From an uncultured Eubacteriales bacterium (GTDB taxonomy: Bacteria > Bacillota > Clostridia > Oscillospirales > Oscillospiraceae): 5,888 nucleotides of DNA. A program made the position numbers and the translations under genes. This document shows positions 1-5,700 of the stretch, piece after piece (position 1 is the first letter of the stretch; every line of letters begins with the position of its first letter). The notes beneath the pieces were generated by a model that had not been told where the DNA came from, made no database searches, and saw nothing but the letters and a program-made list of their open reading frames with translations. The DNA lies in NCBI GenBank assembly GCA_902496595.1, contig CABVBV010000133.1:1-5888 (forward strand), written 5' to 3'.

Positions 1-32
1 ATATGCGGGTGCCGGACGGCATAGGCTTTCAC

Positions 33-42
33 AGGGAGGTGG
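33..42 (+). promoter_or_regulatory. Ribosome binding site of the 165-residue hypothetical gene
   Basis: AGGGAGGTGG ends four bases before the ATG at 47, giving a strong purine-rich Shine-Dalgarno match. The reading frame stays open upstream to the window edge, so this site is what fixes the start at 47. The upstream codons (Tyr-Ala-Gly-Ala-Gly-Arg-His-Arg) do not look like part of the protein. Confidence 0.8.
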
Positions 43-46
43 GCGT

Positions 47-544
47 ATGCCGGGAGAGTACCCAGTGCTCGTGAACGGAGAACAGATCGGCAGCCTGCGC
101 GTGACAGGTTCGGGTGCGATGACCCTTTTCGATGCCGAAGCAGAATTTGACGGGGGGATATTGCGCCTCTCGGTATACGGGAACGGACGCGAGGGTTTTC
201 TGGGCGTCATGTCGCCGGTTGGGAGCGGGAAAACCGTGGGATTAAAGAAAAAGCTCTCCAGGGCAGCCATGAAGGACTTCCCGGAGAACATCGAGTACGC
301 CGGGCCGTCCGGCGCACTTCCCGCTCCACGGGCCCCGAAGCCGGAACCCGAGACCAGCGCAGAGCCTGAGCCATGCCCCGATGGAGATACGCTCTGGTAT
401 GCCTCTCCGGACGGGACTCTATCCAGTTTCGATGGGAACCGCCTGCTCGTCGCCCTGCCCGCAACAGACCCCAGAGTCCCTGCATGGGCGGGAGACGTCG
501 TCCGTGTCATAAACGGACGCAAATACGTTGTATTTCCGTGGTGA
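47..544 (+). CDS. Conserved-looking hypothetical protein, 165 residues, two beta-rich halves joined by a Pro/Glu linker
   Basis: I cannot assign a function. The protein has no signal peptide or membrane segment, so it is probably cytoplasmic. Residues 1-85 form a compact, strand-rich stretch (YPVLVNGEQIGSLRV, then ILRLSVYGNGREGFLGVM) followed by a basic patch around KKKLSR (67-72). Residues 86-113 are a low-complexity linker rich in Pro, Glu and Ala. Residues 114-165 form a second strand-rich unit (LWYASPDGTLSSFDGNRLL, then VVRVINGRKYVVFPW) ending in aromatic residues. From memory, proteins with this layout occur as unnamed genes in Oscillospiraceae-type genomes, but that was not checked. The start is supported by a strong ribosome binding site. 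The gene ends 44 bases before pdp, and a candidate promoter for pdp overlaps its 3' end, so the two may be transcribed separately. It runs in the same direction as pdp, and the context gives no further clue. Confidence 0.8.
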   Translation: MPGEYPVLVNGEQIGSLRVTGSGAMTLFDAEAEFDGGILRLSVYGNGREGFLGVMSPVGSGKTVGLKKKLSRAAMKDFPENIEYAGPSGALPAPRAPKPEPETSAEPEPCPDGDTLWYASPDGTLSSFDGNRLLVALPATDPRVPAWAGDVVRVINGRKYVVFPW

Positions 545-556
545 AAATGTTAAAAT
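528..556 (+). promoter_or_regulatory. Candidate sigma-A promoter for pdp (extended -10)
   Basis: TTGTAT at 528-533 is followed, after exactly 17 bases, by TAAAAT at 551-556. The -10 box matches TATAAT at five of six positions and is preceded by TGT, giving an extended -10 element (TGNTAAAAT). The -35 box matches TTGACA at only three of six positions. The site straddles the stop codon of the hypothetical gene and would start transcription near 563, leaving about 25 bases of leader before the pdp start. It stands out because the surrounding DNA is GC-rich, but it is a sequence-only prediction. Confidence 0.45.
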
Positions 557-573
557 GAAGGATAACTAGGCAT

Positions 574-580
574 AAAGGAG
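574..580 (+). promoter_or_regulatory. Ribosome binding site of pdp
   Basis: AAAGGAG lies eight bases before the ATG at 589, an ideal distance. A second in-frame ATG at 595 would sit 14 bases away, which is too far, so 589 is the preferred start. Confidence 0.8.
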
Positions 581-588
581 AGATAGCC

Positions 589-1893
589 ATGCGTATGCCC
601 GACATTATCGCCAAAAAGCGCGACGGCGGAGAGCTGTCGAAGGAGGAAATACAGTTCGTAATAGACGGTTATACGAAGGGGGAACTGCCCGATTACCAGG
701 TGTCTGCCCTTCTCATGGCCATAGTCTGGCGCGGTATGACCCGGCGCGAGACCTATGACCTCACCATGGCCATGATGTACAGCGGGGACACGATGGATCT
801 GAGCGCAATAAAGGGCGTCAAGGCCGACAAGCACTCCACCGGAGGGGTCGGCGACAAGACCTCGCTGGCCCTGCTGCCCATGGTGGCGAGCCAGGGCGTG
901 AAGATGGCGAAGATGTCCGGCCGCGGTCTCGGCCATACCGGAGGCACTTTGGACAAGCTCGAGAGTTTTCCCGGCTTCAGCAGCAGCCTCGACGAAGTGA
1001 GCTTCATGAAGCAGGTGGACAGCATCGGCTTTGCAATCGTCGGCCAGACCGCCAACCTCGATCCTGCCGATAAGAAGCTCTATGGGCTGAGAGATGTGAC
1101 CGGAACCGTGCAGTCCGTGCCGCTCATAGTGAGCAGCATCATGTCCAAAAAGCTGGCCGCCGGAGCCGACGTGATAGTCCTGGACGTGAAATGCGGCGGC
1201 GGCGCGTTCATGAAGACCCTGGACGACGCCCGCATCCTTGCCCGCGAGATGGTCGAGATAGGCAAGATGAACGGCAAACGCACCGTCGCCTGCATAACCG
1301 ACATGGAAGAGCCGCTCGGCAGCGCCGTGGGCAACGCCCTCGAGGTCAAGGAAGCCATCGCGCTTCTCAAGGGCGAGTTCGGAGGAGAGTTCCTGGAGCT
1401 CTGCCTCACCCTCGGCTCATGCATTCTGACGGAGAGCGGCGCAGCGGCGAGCGACGAGGCTGCCCGTGAGATGCTCAAAAAAGCCATATCCGACGGCTCC
1501 GCTCTCCGCAAGCTCGCGCAGTTCGTCAAGGCCCAGGGCGGAGACGAACGTGCGGTGTACGATACCAGCTTGCTGCCGCAGGCCCCGATAGTCCTCCCCG
1601 CTCCATCTGTCAAGTCTGGTTATGTAAACCACATTGACGCTGAGGGCGTGGGCCTTGTAAGTATGCACCTGGGCGGCGGAAGGGTGACGAAGGACTCGGT
1701 CATCGATCTTTCCGTGGGCGTTCTGCTTGAGAAGAAGGTCGGGGACAGGGTCGAGCAGGGCGAGACTCTGGCGTATATCCATGCGGCGGACGAGGAAAGT
1801 GCAAAGACGGCGGCGGCAGAACTGGCCGAGGCGTATTCCATAGGCCCCGAGAAGCCGGTCAGGCCCCCGTTCATACGGGACATCATCCGTTGA
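589..1893 (+). CDS. pdp: Pyrimidine-nucleoside phosphorylase (thymidine phosphorylase family)
   Basis: This enzyme catalyses phosphorolysis of uridine, thymidine and deoxyuridine to the free base plus (deoxy)ribose-1-phosphate, a cytoplasmic salvage and catabolic step. At 434 residues it has the usual length of the Firmicutes enzyme. The N-terminal helical domain (about 1-65) is followed by the phosphate-binding loop KHSTGGVGDKTS (81-92). The family signature SGRGLGHTGGTLDKLES covers 110-126. R168 and K187 (in IMSKK) fall at the positions of the substrate-binding Arg and Lys known in this family (E. coli DeoA Arg171 and Lys190). The glycine-rich stretch DVKCGGGAFMK (199-209) has Cys and Gly where relatives often carry other small residues. 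Residues from about 345 form the C-terminal PYNP domain. I chose pdp over deoA because of length and the Gram-positive context; sequence alone does not settle uridine versus thymidine preference. The gene is followed after nine bases by an MBL-fold hydrolase, probably in the same transcript. Confidence 0.96.
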   Translation: MRMPDIIAKKRDGGELSKEEIQFVIDGYTKGELPDYQVSALLMAIVWRGMTRRETYDLTMAMMYSGDTMDLSAIKGVKADKHSTGGVGDKTSLALLPMVASQGVKMAKMSGRGLGHTGGTLDKLESFPGFSSSLDEVSFMKQVDSIGFAIVGQTANLDPADKKLYGLRDVTGTVQSVPLIVSSIMSKKLAAGADVIVLDVKCGGGAFMKTLDDARILAREMVEIGKMNGKRTVACITDMEEPLGSAVGNALEVKEAIALLKGEFGGEFLELCLTLGSCILTESGAAASDEAAREMLKKAISDGSALRKLAQFVKAQGGDERAVYDTSLLPQAPIVLPAPSVKSGYVNHIDAEGVGLVSMHLGGGRVTKDSVIDLSVGVLLEKKVGDRVEQGETLAYIHAADEESAKTAAAELAEAYSIGPEKPVRPPFIRDIIR

Positions 1894-1895
1894 GG
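1892..1895 (+). promoter_or_regulatory. Ribosome binding site of the MBL gene, overlapping the pdp stop codon
   Basis: GAGG begins on the second base of the pdp TGA stop and lies seven bases before the ATG at 1903; a further purine run (AGGGG, 1897-1901) is too close to the ATG to act well. A ribosome finishing pdp would be placed on this site, which fits translational coupling of the two genes. Confidence 0.6.
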
Positions 1896-1902
1896 CAGGG
1901 GC

Positions 1903-2715
1903 ATGAGGATCAGCTGTCTGATAGATAACAGAGCCGAGGCGGGTTTCAGAGCCGAGCACGGCCTCAGTTTGTGGATAGAGGCGAACGGGAAAAAGCTGCT
2001 GTTCGACGCAGGGTCGAGCGGAGCTTTCGCCGAGAACGCCATGAAACTGGGCATTGACCTCTCCGAAGCTGACGCCGCCGTGCTCTCCCACGGCCACTAT
2101 GACCACAGCGGCGGCATGGAACGGTTTTTTGAGCTGAACGGAAAAGCCAGGCTCTATGTCAGGGCCGGAGCCCTCCGGGAACATTGGTCGCTGAGCACCG
2201 GCTCCAAGAGATATATCGGCCTCTCGGAAAAGCTGAAGGAGAGCGACAGGCTCGTGGAGCTGGACGCAGACGCCGAGCTCTGGCCCGGCTTCCTGCTCTT
2301 CGGAGCCGGAGACGAACACGAACTTGTCTCAGAGGCGAATTTAGTGCTTCTAGGCCCGGATGGCAAGACCAGGGACGACTTCGGGCACGAACAGAACCTG
2401 ATAATATGTGAAAACGGCAAGACCGCGCTCATCGCGGGCTGCGCCCACAGGGGCATCGTGAATATCCTCTCCCGCTGTATCCAGTTGAACGGGTCGGCTC
2501 CCGATGTGGTCGTTGGCGGCTTCCATCTGGCCATACCCGGCACAGACGGTGTGGACGAGCCTCTCGCGAACGCCGTAGCCTCCCGGCTGCTGGAGCACCC
2601 CGGAACGACATATTACACCGGCCACTGCACCGGCGACGGCCCATTCCGTCTCCTGAGCGCCAGGATGAAACAGGCCCTGCACGGTTTCGCCGCCGGAGAC
2701 GTTATCGAACTCTGA
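1903..2715 (+). CDS. MBL-fold metallo-hydrolase, DHPPP-synthase-like family
   Basis: This is a 270-residue metallo-beta-lactamase-fold protein with a probable two-metal (zinc or iron) active site. The hallmark motif SHGHYDHSGG spans 62-71, giving ligands H63, H65, D67 and H68. Further candidate ligands are H182 (AGCAHRG), H208 (GGFHL) and H241 (YYTGHCTG). The segment DDFGHEQNL (158-166) is typical of the subfamily named after the archaeal enzyme that joins a pterin to 4-(beta-D-ribofuranosyl)aminobenzene 5'-phosphate in methanopterin synthesis. Bacterial members are widespread in organisms without methanopterin, and their substrates are mostly unknown, so the archaeal reaction should not be transferred. 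There is no signal peptide, so it is expected in the cytoplasm. It starts nine bases after pdp and its ribosome binding site overlaps the pdp stop, implying joint expression. Its last codon is followed by a bidirectional terminator. Confidence 0.9.
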   Translation: MRISCLIDNRAEAGFRAEHGLSLWIEANGKKLLFDAGSSGAFAENAMKLGIDLSEADAAVLSHGHYDHSGGMERFFELNGKARLYVRAGALREHWSLSTGSKRYIGLSEKLKESDRLVELDADAELWPGFLLFGAGDEHELVSEANLVLLGPDGKTRDDFGHEQNLIICENGKTALIAGCAHRGIVNILSRCIQLNGSAPDVVVGGFHLAIPGTDGVDEPLANAVASRLLEHPGTTYYTGHCTGDGPFRLLSARMKQALHGFAAGDVIEL

Positions 2716-2748
2716 AACCTGAGTTCACGATCCTCCGCTTTCTCAGAC

Positions 2749-2792
2749 AAAAACTGTCCCCGCATTTGTAGAAATGCGGGGACAGCTTTTTT
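2749..2792. terminator. Bidirectional intrinsic terminator between convergent genes
   Basis: A perfect 14-bp stem is formed by CTGTCCCCGCATTT (2754-2767) and its complement (2772-2785), closed by a four-base GTAG loop. AAAAA (2749-2753) lies on the left and TTTTTT (2787-2792) on the right, separated from the stem by one C. Rightward transcripts from pdp and the MBL gene meet a T-tract after the hairpin, and leftward transcripts of the surface-protein gene meet one too. The structure begins 38 bases after the MBL stop and lies 10 bases beyond the surface-protein stop. The rest of the 80-base gap shows nothing notable. Confidence 0.93.
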
Positions 2793-2795
2793 ATA

Positions 2796-5700
2796 TCAGT
2801 ATTCCAGTGCGTCCCAGTCCCTCTCGGGGAGCTTTTTGAGCCACTGCTCTATGCTGCCGAGCCACTTGTATTCGTGGCTGTTCGTGGCCTCCTGCATATC
2901 CGCGTAGTACCAGGCCTCGCGGCTGTTGTCAGGCCAGACGTTCATCTCCGACTCCGGCAGCAGGTGGTCTTTGTCAGGCGCACGGCTCAGTGTGCGGTTC
3001 ACTATCGCGCAGGCCTCCGCCCTCGTGATGCTCGACTCGGGATGGAACACTCCTCCCTCGTAGCCCTCGATTAGCCCGAGCTTCGCCGCCGCGGCCACGT
3101 AGCTCTCGTACCAGCTGCCGGAGGCCACGTCAGTGAAGATGTTCTCTGCCGCTATGTCCTTGTACTTGAAGAAGCTCACGGCTATCTTCGCAAACTCGGC
3201 CCTCGTGATCGTCGCGTTCGGCCTGAACGTCCCGTCGGCATAGCCGCCCAGGATGCCCATGTTGCTGAGGGTGGATATGGCGTTGTTGTACCAGTCTCCG
3301 GCGTTCACGTCCGCGTAGCTGTTAGTGCTGCTCCAGTATTTCGACCTGGCCTCGTCGGTGAGCAGGCGGAAGAAGATTGTCGCCGTCTCGGCCCTCGTGA
3401 TGGAGCCGTAGGGCTGCACAGAGCCGTCCTCGTAGCCGATTATGTAGGCGTAGTGGTCTTTCGTGTTCAGCCAATCCGGGACGTATTCCGGCTCGGAGGG
3501 CTTCACAGGCGGGATGTAGGGCGGGTCGGCGGGCTCGTTGTCGTTGATCTCCACCCCGATCTCCTCCTGGGCTTGGCCGTCAGGGGGCCTTGTACCGTCT
3601 CTGTACTCGACATATGCAGTATTTATCAGCCGCCCGTCGCTGTCGAGTATGTCGTCCCAGCCGAAGGGCATGGCCACGTAAGCGACCTGTACGCCGTCTT
3701 CGCCTATCGTCCCCGAAAGGGCGCCGTATAGCACCTGAGCGCCGGGGTCTACCACGGTGTACTCGGTGCCTGGCTCGCCTTCAACGGTCAGCTTGTAGAG
3801 CAGGATCACTCCCTCGTTCTCGTCGACGTAAACTGTACCGTCATGGAAGTCTGGGCTGTCGATGTCGAACGCGTCATAGTACCCCCAGTTCGTCACGAGC
3901 TGCTTGGAGAAGCCGGTGATCTCGCCCAGTTCCTCTTCATCATCTTCTCCGCCGGTCGTGTCGGCATTGTAGATAAGGACGAACGGTGAGAAGCCGGACA
4001 CCTTGAACACAAGGTAGTCCCCCTCTCTGGTCGGCGTGATGATCATCTTGCTCTGTTCGTCGAGGTCGCCCGGAGTCTCCGTGCGATCCATGCCGGTGTA
4101 GTGGACGATGCTGAAAGTGCTGTCTGCGGCGGCGTCCTGGGGCACGGGCCAGTAGATGGAAAGCTCGTTGCCCTCTCCGAGCGTAACTTTGGTGTTGCCG
4201 TTTTTGACGTCCACCAGGTCGAGGTAGAAGAGCTCTGCGGCCGCGTCTTCGGCGGCGCCCACATGGGTCATCGCATCCTGAGCCATCTGCTGCTCATATT
4301 CCTGGCTGTTCGTAACGGCGTCAACCAGCAGTTGTACGCGGTCTTTGTCAATTATCTGCACATAGCTGTCATTGACGTAATACTCCACGTCCTCCGGCGC
4401 CACTGCGGTTATGGTATCCGGAGAGACTTCGGCGCTGTCGTTCACTATGGCGTTAGTGTTGTCGGTGTTCTCGACAGTGGAGAGCACAGTGAGATTGCCG
4501 GTGCCCACGACGACGTCCGCGACTATCGTTTCGTCTTCAAATGTGATCTCGGCTTTTACTTCACTCTGATTCAGGGCGCCGGGGTTAATTTTCATGGTGT
4601 AAGTCTTGTTCACTTGGTCGCTGCTCATGAGGATATTGTCATCCTCTACCACATTTTCTCCATCTAGGTACATGAGCCGCACGGGAATGGGGTCACCGCC
4701 CTGGATGGTGCTGGGATTCAGGACATACACATAAGCCGTGGGCCGGCCGTCTGCGCCTCTTGAATAGACTCCCACATAGCTGATAGTCCAAAGGCGTGTG
4801 TTGTTCTCGTCCTCATAGGTGAACTTAAGGTAATCTCCAAGGTTGTTGACCGTTGCATCCGTCCTCTCGCTCAGCCACTCGGAAACGCTTTCACTGAGCA
4901 GCAGGTGGTAACCGGGCTCCGGCAGGCCGGAGGCAGTGGTGTTTTCAATAATATTGCCGTCGCTGTCAGTGACGCCGCCGTAGCCCGCGCCGCCGGTATA
5001 GGCGACGATGTTCGCCGGGGCGATGGTGACGGTGTATTGCTCCTGAGGGGGTTCGTCGGGTTCTTCGCTCGCCGGTGTCTCGACTTCGGCGCTGCCGACT
5101 TCCGGGTCGATGCCAGTATCCTGACCGGCCGCGACGCTTGCCATGTTGACCAGCTTGCCGTCTTCATTGATGTCGCCGACGCTGAATGTCTTGGTCACAT
5201 ACAGCAGCGCGGAACCGCTTGCCGGGATAGTTCCGCTTATCTTGCCGGAACTTTGAGCCGCGCTGCAGTTGCTGCCGACGAGCGTCGCGCCGTCGTCGGT
5301 GACGGTGAAGTTCGCGTCCTTGTCTCCCGTGACGGTCAGCTTGTACAGCAGCGTCACCTCGCCGCCGTCGGGGATAATGACGGGATCGTCGTAGTTCACG
5401 GTAACATTATCGAGGTCGAGCGTGGCGTCCTCCGGGGCTTGCGTCAGCCGCTCCTTGGTGAAGCCGTCGATGGAGGGGTTCACCGGAGTGGTGGGTTCTT
5501 CGCTCGCTTCGGTCTCCTCCTCGGCGGGGCCGACGCCGGGGCCTATGTCGGTGCCATCGCCCTTGGCTATGTCGGCGCTGTTGACCAGCTTGCCGTCTTC
5601 ATTGATGTCGTCGGCGCTGAATGTCTTGGTCACATACAGCAGCGCGGAACCGCTCGCCGGGATAGTTCCGCTTATCTTGCCGGAACTTTGAGCCGCGCTG

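Noticed and set aside
1..74. Possible tail of an upstream gene: frame 1 ends at TAG 22-24, and frame 3 runs from ATG 3 to TGA 72-74.
   Set aside because: Only 8 to 23 codons are visible, no family is recognisable, and the frame 3 version would overlap the well-supported start at 47. An upstream gene ending at 24 is possible but cannot be supported.
212..235. GSGKT in the hypothetical protein looks like a P-loop.
   Set aside because: The Walker A pattern needs Gly or Ala four residues before GKT; here that position is Ser and there is no following helix or Walker B motif.
1417..2319. Long open frame of 300 codons on the minus strand across the end of pdp and the start of the MBL gene.
   Set aside because: It overlaps two clearly real genes and their junction, has no recognisable protein features, and is the kind of open antisense frame expected in GC-rich coding DNA.
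2720..2746. CTGAG and CTCAG as a small inverted repeat after the MBL stop.
   Set aside because: A 5-bp stem with a 17-base loop is expected by chance and is far weaker than the adjacent terminator.
4101..4667. Open frame of 188 codons on the plus strand inside the surface-protein gene.
   Set aside because: It is antisense to a well-supported domain region, has no ribosome binding site I could see, and its sequence looks like a complement shadow.
5136..5174. DINEDGKLVN resembles a dockerin calcium repeat, which would suggest a cellulosome link.
   Set aside because: The loop has one extra residue before the expected end and lacks the following dockerin helix. The LVN ending is explained by the final strand of the beta-sandwich module, as in module C (LINTA).
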